This document shows, one piece after another, positions 6,467 through 13,682 of a stretch of 15,423 nt of DNA. This DNA is from an uncultured Eubacteriales bacterium (GTDB taxonomy: Bacteria > Bacillota > Clostridia > Oscillospirales > Oscillospiraceae). The number at the start of each line of letters is the position of its first letter. Positions within the stretch are counted from its first letter, which is position 1. The stretch spans positions 1 to 15,423 of the forward strand of contig URDK01000067.1 of NCBI GenBank assembly GCA_900546485.1, written 5' to 3'. Below the pieces are notes generated by a model. The model had not been told where the DNA came from. It was given only the letters and a program-made list of their open reading frames with translations, and searched no databases. Both the position numbers and the translations under genes were made by a program.

Positions 6467-9334
6467 TCAGGCCTCGACGTAGCGCATGAGTATCGCCGCG
6501 CACTGGGCGCGGGTGGCGCCGTCGCCGGGGCTTATCATGCCGTTCTCGTCGCCCTCGATGATGCCCTCGGCGGCGGCCCAGCGCATGGCCTCATAGGCCC
6601 AGCCGCTGACCGCGTCGGCGTCCTTCGCGGTGAACAGGAAGTCCACCGCCGGTTCGCCGGCAAAGCGCCAGAGCATGGTGACGAGCTGCTCGCGGGTCAC
6701 GGGGGCGGAAGCGTTCTCGCCGTCGGAGACGCCCTCGGCCATGGCCCAGCTGCGGGCGGTCTCGGCCCAGTTGGAGCCGGTGACGCTCACGCCGTCGACG
6801 CGGGCGAGGATGGCCCAGACCATCGCGCGGGTCATGCCGCCGCCCGGCTCGAAGGCGGTGTCGGAGACGCCCTCCATGAGGCCGTTTGCGTAGACATAGC
6901 TCACCGCGTCAAAATACCACGCGCCCGCGCTCACGTCCGTGAAGGGCAGCCCCTTGAGTACGAACACCGCGGAGACGGTGACGGCGTGGTCGGGCATTGT
7001 GAAGCTCGTACCGCTTATGCGCTCGCCGTCGACGGTGACGTACGCCAGCTCATAGCCCTCGTCGGGCACGGCGGTGACGGTGATGGCCGCCCCCGCGCTC
7101 GCGTTCGGGAGGTTGACGGATACGTCGCCGTTGGCGGGCTGCATGACGGTGATGTCATAGGTGTCGGGCACGTTTATCGGATACAGTACCCTTACCAGGC
7201 ACTCCGCGCTCGGCCCCTCTGCCGATGTGACGGTGATGACCGCCTCTCCGGGCATGTGCGCCGTGACGAGGCCGTCAGCGTTGACCGAGGCCACATCCGG
7301 GTCGCTGCTCGACCAAGTGAGGCTCTTATCCGTGGCGCTCTCCGGCGAGACCGTTGCCGTTAGCTGTTCCGTGCCGCCGACCGTGAGCCTGAGCGTATCC
7401 CTGTCCAGCTCCACGCCCGTGGCGGAGGTGCGCACGCTGATGGAGCACACCTTCACCCCTCCGACGGATATCTCCGTCTTGCCGTTGGCGAGAGCCGTGA
7501 CGCGGCCGTTCTCATCGACCGTCGCGACGTTGTCGTCGCTGCTCGACCACACGGGACGGGTGAACGTCACGCCGTCCTCCGGGTCGTTGCCTTCAAACAC
7601 ACCGGAGCTCAGGCAAGCGCTGAGGTCAAGGGTCTCGCCCGGCTCGAGCGTCTGCGCAGCCGCCATGGGACCCGTATTGTACCTGACCTGCAGTTCTCCG
7701 CTGCCGCCTATTGTGCCGGCGTTCGTCAGGCTGCCGCCTATCTCGAGGCTCAGTACAACACCGCTGTCGATGTCCAACCTCTTGCCCTCGCCGACCGTGA
7801 GTTTATACCCATCGGGTATGCTCAGGCCGCCGGTGAGCGTGAACGTCGTGCCGTAAACTGCGCCCGACGCGCTCAGCTCGTCCGCCCAGCCGTCAGCTCC
7901 GTAGCTTTCAACCACGCCCTGGAATATGAGGCCGCTCCAGCCGCTCGTATCGCCGGCACTGAAAGCCTCGCCGGCGCCATCCTTTCCTCTCCCGCCGTAG
8001 GCGAATATTATCGCGCTGCCGGATTCTCCGGTGCTGAACGTGCCGGGTTTTGGCTTTTCCGTATTATAAGTCTCATCATCTTCGGTATCTACATAAAAGC
8101 CTCCGCTGCCTATGCCCGAAGGCCCATAATACTCTTCGCTTTCATAGTTTCCGGTATACTCCCCGCCGCAGGCTATGACCGTGCCGCCGCTTATCGTTAT
8201 ATCGCCGCCGTTGCCAGACCTGCCGCCGCCGATGCCCGCGCCGCCCCAGGCGCCGTAGGCCGTCACCGCGCCGCCAGTTATCGTTATATCGCCACCGTAT
8301 CCGTATATACTGCCACTGCCGCTGCCGATGCCCGCGCCGCCAGCGCCGTAGGCCATGACCGTGCCGCCCGATATACTTATCTTGCTGACAGCGTTGAAGC
8401 AGCCGCCGCCAATGCCCGCGCCACCGTCAGTGCCATAGGCGGTGACTGTACCACCCGTTATCGTTATCTCGCCGCTGGGATCATGGGTGCCCTCGCCTGC
8501 GCCGATGCCCGCGCCGCCAACGGAGCTGACTAGGACAAAGCTGCGGGCCGTGACAGTGCCGCCGTTTATCGTTATATTGCCGCTGGAGGCCGCGCTGCCG
8601 CCAATGCCCGCGCTTTCAAGACCACCTTGGGCCTCGACGATACCTCCGTTGATTACGATCGTACCGCCGGTACACGGCCAATCCATGCCTCCGCCGCCGA
8701 TACCTGCTCCGCGACCGCCCGTGGCCTCGATGTTCCCGCCGTTTATCGTGATCGTGCCTCCGGCGGCTTGTTTACCGCCTATTCCGGCCGCACAGCCATT
8801 AGCCACACCCCAGGCGGCTCCGCTGGCGTTCAGGCTGCCGCAGCTGTCGTCGCAGACGTGGCCGTCCTCCCCGCTGCGGGCGCAGCTTATGGTGAGAGTC
8901 GCTCCCGCCGGCGCCTCTATTCCGGCTCCGGAGCTGTAACTACCATCCTTTCCATCCGTATCTCCGACGAGCGTGTTCACGCTGCCGTCCGCCAGAGTGA
9001 GGTCCAGCTCCGCGCCCGACGGCACGGTGACTGCGCTGACGCCGTTTGTGTTCTCATTCACGCCGAGCGATATGTTCACGCCCGCGAACGTGAGGTTGGC
9101 CGTCACATCACTGCCTATGACTATGCGGTCAGTGGTCGGCGTGTTGGCGTCCTTGTTGCTTATAATGAGTGATTTAGACGACAATATCGTCAGCACGTCG
9201 TCTGCATAGCTGTAGTCCGTGCCTTCGGTGCCGCCGGTAACGGTGAAGTCCCCGACCTCATCCGCCATCGCGCCGGTGCAGAGCAGCACGGCGCAGAGGG
9301 CCGTGACGAGCGCCAGACCGAGCAGTTTTTTCAT
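6467..9334 (-). CDS. Secreted SLH-domain surface protein with Gly-rich repeat, Ig-like and InlB-like domains
   Basis: This is a 955-residue exported protein, numbered here from the longer ATG at 9340. The signal peptide is 1-26, with cleavage after AMA. Residues 30 to about 180 are a carbohydrate-binding-like beta region of the kind common in gut Clostridia. Residues 185-414 hold seven Gly-rich units of the type GGxITITGGTVTAYG..GGAGIGGG, probably a beta-helix. A Ser/Thr linker region follows, then bacterial Ig-like (Big_2) segments at about 590-637 and 638-718, an InlB B-repeat-like segment at 727-793, and three SLH domains (about 798-846, 857-895, 900-955; TRAM, TREQ, TRAQ). SLH domains bind pyruvylated secondary cell-wall polymer, so it should be displayed on the cell surface as an adhesin or glycan binder. 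I choose the second ATG (9334) because GGAGG lies 8 nt before it and only 2 nt before the first. It has its own promoter and terminator. Confidence 0.92.
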   Translation of the reverse strand: MKKLLGLALVTALCAVLLCTGAMADEVGDFTVTGGTEGTDYSYADDVLTILSSKSLIISNKDANTPTTDRIVIGSDVTANLTFAGVNISLGVNENTNGVSAVTVPSGAELDLTLADGSVNTLVGDTDGKDGSYSSGAGIEAPAGATLTISCARSGEDGHVCDDSCGSLNASGAAWGVANGCAAGIGGKQAAGGTITINGGNIEATGGRGAGIGGGGMDWPCTGGTIVINGGIVEAQGGLESAGIGGSAASSGNITINGGTVTARSFVLVSSVGGAGIGAGEGTHDPSGEITITGGTVTAYGTDGGAGIGGGCFNAVSKISISGGTVMAYGAGGAGIGSGSGSIYGYGGDITITGGAVTAYGAWGGAGIGGGRSGNGGDITISGGTVIACGGEYTGNYESEEYYGPSGIGSGGFYVDTEDDETYNTEKPKPGTFSTGESGSAIIFAYGGRGKDGAGEAFSAGDTSGWSGLIFQGVVESYGADGWADELSASGAVYGTTFTLTGGLSIPDGYKLTVGEGKRLDIDSGVVLSLEIGGSLTNAGTIGGSGELQVRYNTGPMAAAQTLEPGETLDLSACLSSGVFEGNDPEDGVTFTRPVWSSSDDNVATVDENGRVTALANGKTEISVGGVKVCSISVRTSATGVELDRDTLRLTVGGTEQLTATVSPESATDKSLTWSSSDPDVASVNADGLVTAHMPGEAVITVTSAEGPSAECLVRVLYPINVPDTYDITVMQPANGDVSVNLPNASAGAAITVTAVPDEGYELAYVTVDGERISGTSFTMPDHAVTVSAVFVLKGLPFTDVSAGAWYFDAVSYVYANGLMEGVSDTAFEPGGGMTRAMVWAILARVDGVSVTGSNWAETARSWAMAEGVSDGENASAPVTREQLVTMLWRFAGEPAVDFLFTAKDADAVSGWAYEAMRWAAAEGIIEGDENGMISPGDGATRAQCAAILMRYVEA
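8099..8761 (-). repeat. Seven imperfect tandem repeats encoding Gly-rich beta units
   Basis: Residues about 194-414 are units of 25-37 residues, each with an I-T-I-(T/N/S)-G-G core and most with GAGIG(G/S). The plus strand repeats phrases such as ccgtttatcgtt and gatgcccgcgccgcc. Variable spacers and Cys residues in a few units show divergence rather than recent duplication. Confidence 0.8.
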
Positions 9335-9342
9335 TCTCATCG

Positions 9343-9347
9343 CCTCC
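9343..9347 (-). promoter_or_regulatory. Ribosome-binding site of the SLH gene (decides start)
   Basis: GGAGG on the minus strand is 8 nt from the ATG at 9334 and 2 nt from the ATG at 9340, so the inner ATG is the better start. Confidence 0.65.
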
Positions 9348-9359
9348 AGTTTTCATTGT

Positions 9360-9397
9360 GCTCCCACAGGGAGCGCAAAAGCGGGCACCCGCTTTTT
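9360..9397 (-). terminator. Tandem hairpins after comM, also the 5' leader of the SLH gene
   Basis: Two adjacent hairpins are seen: AAAAGCGG-GTGC-CCGCTTTT (about 9396-9377) and GCTCCC-TGT-GGGAGC (9374-9360). The first is followed by only four T residues at its base, so it is a modest terminator for comM transcripts. Both lie downstream of the predicted SLH promoter, so in that mRNA they form the 5' end, where such hairpins often slow decay. Confidence 0.55.
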
Positions 9398-9409
9398 ACC
9401 ATTTACACA

Positions 9410-9439
9410 AGTATATCGTCCGCTGCGGGGCATTGTCAA
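9410..9439 (-). promoter_or_regulatory. Predicted sigma-A promoter of the SLH protein gene
   Basis: A consensus -35 TTGACA (9439-9434) begins five bases after the comM stop, with an 18-bp spacer to -10 TATACT (9415-9410). The start would be near 9403, giving a leader of about 70 nt with two hairpins. The -10 hexamer is identical to that of the thiI-operon promoter. Confidence 0.72.
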
Positions 9440-9443
9440 GCTC

Positions 9444-10961
9444 TCACTCGCCGTCGCGGAAGTCCCAGGTGCGGTACTGGATGGCCTCGGCGAGGTGGGC
9501 GGGCTGGATATCGTCCGAAGCGGCGAGGTCTGCTATGGTGCGCGCGACGCGCAATATGCGGTCGTAGCTGCGCGCGGTGAGGCCCATGGCGTTGTAGGCG
9601 TTTTCCATGAGGCGGGAGCACTCGGCGCTGAGGGCGCAGCCGGCTTCGAGCTCGCGCGGGCCCATGTGGGCGTTGCAGTCGGCTCCCGTGCCGGCGAGGC
9701 GGGAGCGCTGGCGGGCGCGGGCCGCGTCCACGCGCTTTTTTATCTCGCTCGAGGGCTCGCCCTCCGCCTTGCCGGAGAGCTCAGCGTAGTCGAGCGCCGG
9801 GACCTCGACCATGATGTCTATCCTGTCGAGCAGCGGCCCCGACACGCGCGCGTGATAGCGCCGTATCTCCGTCTCCGAGCAGGTACAGCGCCGCGTGGGA
9901 TGGCCGTACCAGCCGCATTTGCAGGGGTTCATGGCGCACACGAGCATGAAGCGGCTCGGATACGTCACGGTGCCCGCCGCACGCGAGACGGTGACGACGC
10001 CGTCCTCTATGGGCTGGCGCAGCGCCTCGCGGACGTCGCGGTGGAACTCCGGGAGCTCGTCGAGGAACAGCACGCCGTTGTGCGCGAGGCTCATCTCCCC
10101 GGGCTGGAGCAGCGCCCCGCCCGAGAGCGCGGCCGCCGAGGTGGTGTGGTGCGGCGCGCGGAAGGGCCGGGTGTCCACGATGGGCTCGCTCCGGCTCGTG
10201 AGGCCGCAGACGGAGTGTATCTCCGTCGTCTCTATCATCTCCTCGCGGCTCATGTCCGGGAGGATGGAGACCATGCGCTTTGCGAGCATGCTCTTGCCCG
10301 CTCCGGGAGGACCCACCATGAGGATGTTGTGCCCGCCCGCGGCGGCGACCTCAAGCGCGCGCTTGACGTTCGCCTGGCCCTTGACCTCGGCGAAGTCCGG
10401 CAGGCGGCGCTCCGCGTGCTTCACACGCGGCGGCGGGGCGGGCTCCAGCTCCCGCGTACCGCGGAAGTACTCGAGGAGCTCCGTAACGCTGCCCACGCCG
10501 TAGACCTCGAGCTCGGAGGCGAAGGCCGCCTCCGGCGCGTTGTCCGCCGGGACAAAGAGGCGCTTTATCCCCGCGCGCTGGGCCGCAAATGCCATGGGCA
10601 GAGCGCCGCGCACTGGCCGTAGCTCCCCGGCCAGCGAGAGCTCGCCGAAGAAGGCGCAGTCGTCCGGCGGCTCCTTTATCTCGCCCGTCGCGGCGAGGAT
10701 GCCGAGCAGCACGGGCAGGTCGTACACCGTGCCGTTTTTCCGCGTGTCCGCGGGGGCGAGGTTCACGGTAAGGCGCGAGACAGGGAACTTTAGCCCCGAA
10801 TTCTTTATAGCGGCCCGCACGCGGTCCCGGGCCTCCCGGACGGCGGTGTCCGGCAGACCGACTATCTGGAACTCCGGCAGGCCCTGGGCGGGCGAGCACT
10901 CGACGGATACCTCGTAGCCGCCTATGCCCTTTATGCCGAGCGAGCGTATGCGCGATACCAT
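9444..10961 (-). CDS. comM: YifB/ComM family Mg-chelatase-like AAA+ ATPase
   Basis: This is a 505-residue cytoplasmic ATPase. In naturally transformable bacteria ComM is a hexameric helicase that promotes branch migration during integration of incoming DNA; in others the role is less clear. Residues about 1-175 are the Lon-protease-like (ChlI) domain. The AAA+ core has Walker A GPPGAGKS (217-224), Walker B VLFLDELPEF (297-306), a sensor at AMNPC and Arg finger in GPLLDRID (375-382). A Cys cluster CKC...CTC (347-361) matches the family's likely zinc site. The C-terminal Mg-chelatase domain ends intact. Length is typical. The ATG is preceded by GGGAGGTG, and the gene lies 19 bp after the aldolase, so the two are probably co-transcribed. 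Confidence 0.95.
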   Translation of the reverse strand: MVSRIRSLGIKGIGGYEVSVECSPAQGLPEFQIVGLPDTAVREARDRVRAAIKNSGLKFPVSRLTVNLAPADTRKNGTVYDLPVLLGILAATGEIKEPPDDCAFFGELSLAGELRPVRGALPMAFAAQRAGIKRLFVPADNAPEAAFASELEVYGVGSVTELLEYFRGTRELEPAPPPRVKHAERRLPDFAEVKGQANVKRALEVAAAGGHNILMVGPPGAGKSMLAKRMVSILPDMSREEMIETTEIHSVCGLTSRSEPIVDTRPFRAPHHTTSAAALSGGALLQPGEMSLAHNGVLFLDELPEFHRDVREALRQPIEDGVVTVSRAAGTVTYPSRFMLVCAMNPCKCGWYGHPTRRCTCSETEIRRYHARVSGPLLDRIDIMVEVPALDYAELSGKAEGEPSSEIKKRVDAARARQRSRLAGTGADCNAHMGPRELEAGCALSAECSRLMENAYNAMGLTARSYDRILRVARTIADLAASDDIQPAHLAEAIQYRTWDFRDGE

Positions 10962-10980
10962 CTGCCCACCTCCCTGCTTC

Positions 10981-11757
10981 TTATTTGCCGAAGGCCGTGT
11001 CGGACATAGCCTTCGCGGCGTCTATAAGCATACTGATGTCGAGGCTCACGGTCACGCTGGGGAAGCCCTGGGCAAAGTAGCCCGCAGCGGCCTCCGCGCT
11101 GCCGCAGAACATGATGCAGGGCTTGCTGGCCCTCTCGCAGGCGAGGCGGATGCGCTCCACGGCGGCGATGTGGCGTGGGTCGTCGAACTTGCCGGGGATG
11201 CCGAGCGCAATCGAGAGGTCGAAGGGCCCTATGAAGATGCCGTCCACGCCCTCGATGGCGACTATCTCCTCGATGTGCTCGAGGCAGCCGGCGGTTTCGC
11301 ACTGGGGGATGAGGAGGGTGTTGCGGTTGGCCCAGTCCATGTAGCCGGACATGCCGTCGGAGTAGTTGTCGTCAAGGCCCCAGCCGCCGTCACGGCTCGG
11401 GCAGTAGCCGCGGCTGCCCACTGGTGCAAACTTGGCCCAGCCCACAAGCTGACGCGCCTGCTCCACCGTCTCGAGCTGAGGCACGATGAGGCCCGCGGCG
11501 CCTACGTCGAGCATCTTGAGGATGGGGCTGCGGCTCATCTCGTCCACACGGACGAAGGGCGCGAGCCCCGCCCCGGAGGCCACGCCTACCAGCTCCGCCG
11601 CATGCTCCGCACCGATGGGGCTGTGCTCCATGTCGATAACGACGTAGTCAAGTCCCGCGCGGGCGAGCGCCTCAACGGCGGGCGCGCTGAGAAGATGCGT
11701 GAAGGTGCCGAGGCTCGGCTCACCGGCTATGTACTTTTCAAAAAAGCTGTTTCTCAT
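10981..11757 (-). CDS. HpcH/HpaI-family class II aldolase
   Basis: This is a 258-residue TIM-barrel aldolase of the HpcH/HpaI family, which cleaves 2-keto-4-hydroxy acids to pyruvate (or another 2-oxo acid) and an aldehyde using a divalent metal. The expected active-site elements are visible: IDMEHS (41-46) with His45, FVRVD with Arg70, the metal ligand Glu154 in PQCETA, and the metal ligand Asp180 in IGPFDLS (176-182). Length is normal. Candidates include 2-keto-3-deoxy-sugar-acid and 4-hydroxy-2-oxoheptanedioate aldolases; no catabolic genes sit beside it, so the substrate is open. The ATG has a strong AAGGAGG. It follows the aspS terminator by only a few bases, leaving no obvious room for a promoter of its own except upstream among the hairpins. 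Confidence 0.92.
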   Translation of the reverse strand: MRNSFFEKYIAGEPSLGTFTHLLSAPAVEALARAGLDYVVIDMEHSPIGAEHAAELVGVASGAGLAPFVRVDEMSRSPILKMLDVGAAGLIVPQLETVEQARQLVGWAKFAPVGSRGYCPSRDGGWGLDDNYSDGMSGYMDWANRNTLLIPQCETAGCLEHIEEIVAIEGVDGIFIGPFDLSIALGIPGKFDDPRHIAAVERIRLACERASKPCIMFCGSAEAAAGYFAQGFPSVTVSLDISMLIDAAKAMSDTAFGK

Positions 11758-11774
11758 GTGCTGCCTCCTTGAGT

Positions 11775-11810
11775 AAAATAAACGGGGGAACCCCTGGCGA
11801 GGGTTCCCCC
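11775..11810 (-). terminator. Intrinsic terminator between aspS and the aldolase gene
   Basis: A 10-bp perfect stem GGGGGAACCC/GGGTTCCCCC with a seven-base loop runs on the minus strand into G-TTTATTTT. It lies about 80 bp after the aspS stop and about 20 bp before the aldolase start; the aldolase Shine-Dalgarno follows the T-rich tail almost directly. Confidence 0.8.
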
Positions 11811-11847
11811 GGATCCCCTCCTGCGCTGCTTTGCGATTGGGGTATTG

Positions 11848-11885
11848 CGCTCGCTGCGGCGAGCGGCCAGAGGCTCTGCCTCCGG
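11848..11885. repeat. Two further hairpins just after aspS
   Basis: CGCTCGC-TGCG-GCGAGCG (11848-11865) and an imperfect CCAGAGGC-TCT-GCCTCCGG (11867-11885, one mismatch) follow the aspS stop. Neither has a T-tract. With the terminator they form a three-hairpin cluster; they may be part of a dispersed intergenic element, which is inference. Confidence 0.5.
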
Positions 11886-11887
11886 GC

Positions 11888-13669
11888 TTATTCTTTGGGC
11901 TCTTCCTTGACGATGGCGATGTGCAGCTCGTCGAGCTGTTTCTGGGTGACTTCGCCGGGGGCGCCCATCATGAGGTCCTGGGCGCTCTTGTTCATCGGGA
12001 AGGGGATTATCTCGCGGATGGAGTCCTCTCCCGCGAGGAGCATGACCATGCGGTCCACGCCCGGGGCGATGCCCGCGTGCGGGGGCGCGCCGTAGCAGAA
12101 GGCGTTGTACATCGCGGGGAACTTGGCCTTCACGTCCTCCTCGCCGAGATTGACCATCTCGAAGGCCTTTATCATGATGTCCGGCTCGTGGTTACGCACA
12201 GCGCCGGAGGAGAGCTCCACGCCGTTGCACACGAGGTCGTACTGGTCGGCGGTGATGGTGAGCGGGTCTATCTCCCCGCGCTCGGCGGCGAGCAGCGTGG
12301 CGAGGCCGCCCTTCGGCATCGAGAAGGGGTTGTGGCAGAACTCGAGCTCGCCGCTCTCCTCGCCTATCTCGTACATCGGGAAGTCGACTATCCAGCAGAA
12401 CTCGTACTTCTCGGCGTCCATGTGGCCCGGGCACTCGGCGCCCGCGAGCTTTATGAGCACGCCCGCGCTCTTCTGAGCCGCGCCCTTATTGCCGGCGGCG
12501 AGCAGCACCAGCGTCCCCGGCTCGAGGCCGAGGCCGGACTTCACCGCGTCGGCGATGGGCTGCACGAACTTGGCTATGCCGCCGACGATCTCGCCCTTCT
12601 CGTCCACGCGGAACCAGTAGGCCTTGCTGCCGGACTGGACCTCGGCGTCGGCGCAGAGCTTGTCTATCTGCTTGCGGCTGCCGGTATAGCCGGAGACGGC
12701 GACGGCCTTGACGACCTGGCCCTCAAAGGGGCCGAAGCCGCAGCTGCCGAGCAGTTCCGTGGCGTCCTGCGCGGTGAGGTCGATGCGCAGGTCCGGCTTG
12801 TCGGTGCCGTATTTCTCAAGCGCCTCGGCGTAGGGGATGCGCTTGAAGGGCGCCGCGCTGGCGCGGGAATACTTGCCGTACTCCGCGAAGATGGGAGGCA
12901 ATACGGCCTCGAGCACCTCGAAAACGTCCTCCTGGCTGGCGAAGGCCATCTCCATGTCGAGCTGATAGAACTCGCCGGGGGAGCGGTCCGCCCTCGCGTC
13001 CTCGTCGCGGAAGCAGGGGGCTATCTGGAAATAGCGGTCAAAGCCCGAGGCCATGAGCAGCTGCTTGAACTGCTGCGGCGCCTGGGGCAGGGCATAGAAC
13101 TTGCCGGGGTGGTTCCTCGCCGGAACGAGGTAATCGCGCGCGCCCTCGGGGCTCGACACGGTGAGGATGGGCGTGGTTATCTCCATGAAGCCCTGCTCCT
13201 CCATGGCGCGGCGGAGCGCGGAGATGACCTTGGAGCGGAGGATTATGTTCGCCTTGACCTCGGGGTTGCGCAAATCGAGGTAGCGGTAGCGGAGCCTCGT
13301 GGCCTCGTCCGCCTCGCGGGAGCGGTTTATCTGGAAGGGCAGCTCGTTATACCGGCAGCGGCCGAGCACCTCCACCTTCTCCGGGACGACCTCGATGTCG
13401 CCGGTCGGCATGTTCGGGTTCTTGCTCGCGCGCTCGCGCACCGTGCCCTCGACGCTTATCGTGCTCTCGCGCGTCACGGCCTTGAAGGCCTTCACCATGT
13501 CCTCCGTCTCCGCAACGACCTGGGTCGTGCCGTAGAAGTCGCGCACGACGATGAAGGCCAGCGCCGAGGAGACCTCACGGATGTTCTCCATCCAGCCGAC
13601 GATCTTTACGCTTTTGCCCGCGTCTGCAATGCGGAGCTCGCCGCAGTTGTGTGTTCTTGACTGCATCAT
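11888..13669 (-). CDS. aspS: Aspartyl-tRNA synthetase (AspRS)
   Basis: This is a 593-residue class II synthetase that charges tRNA-Asp. The N-terminal OB-fold anticodon domain spans 1 to about 110, motif 2 is FRDEDARADR (220-229), the bacterial GAD insertion domain lies at about 295-420, and motif 3 is HAGIAPGVDR (531-540). Length is normal. Several signatures (RTHNCGELR at 5-13, RADRSPGEFYQLDMEM at 227-242, GAPPHAGIAPG) match the alphaproteobacterial-style AspRS more than the Bacillus type (RADRQPEF). The anticodon loop region reads ENIREVSSALAF where most enzymes have RRRDHGG or RRRDLGG. The ATG is 13 bp after the hisS stop with AAGGGG upstream, so the two form one operon. Misacylation of tRNA-Asn cannot be judged from sequence alone. 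Confidence 0.96.
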   Translation of the reverse strand: MMQSRTHNCGELRIADAGKSVKIVGWMENIREVSSALAFIVVRDFYGTTQVVAETEDMVKAFKAVTRESTISVEGTVRERASKNPNMPTGDIEVVPEKVEVLGRCRYNELPFQINRSREADEATRLRYRYLDLRNPEVKANIILRSKVISALRRAMEEQGFMEITTPILTVSSPEGARDYLVPARNHPGKFYALPQAPQQFKQLLMASGFDRYFQIAPCFRDEDARADRSPGEFYQLDMEMAFASQEDVFEVLEAVLPPIFAEYGKYSRASAAPFKRIPYAEALEKYGTDKPDLRIDLTAQDATELLGSCGFGPFEGQVVKAVAVSGYTGSRKQIDKLCADAEVQSGSKAYWFRVDEKGEIVGGIAKFVQPIADAVKSGLGLEPGTLVLLAAGNKGAAQKSAGVLIKLAGAECPGHMDAEKYEFCWIVDFPMYEIGEESGELEFCHNPFSMPKGGLATLLAAERGEIDPLTITADQYDLVCNGVELSSGAVRNHEPDIMIKAFEMVNLGEEDVKAKFPAMYNAFCYGAPPHAGIAPGVDRMVMLLAGEDSIREIIPFPMNKSAQDLMMGAPGEVTQKQLDELHIAIVKEEPKE

Positions 13670-13682
13670 TTCTGCTTACCCC

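Noticed and set aside
6174..6503. Minus-strand frame of 109 codons overlapping the PH-like gene
   Set aside because: It spans a terminator and a promoter and lies in another frame of a better-supported gene.
8099..8761. CRISPR-like array in the repeat region of the SLH gene
   Set aside because: Repeats are imperfect, vary in spacing and keep the reading frame, so they are protein repeats.
11831..13660. Plus-strand open frame of 609 codons opposite aspS
   Set aside because: It covers aspS in antisense; the composition is typical of reversed GC-rich coding sequence and no family motif is visible.
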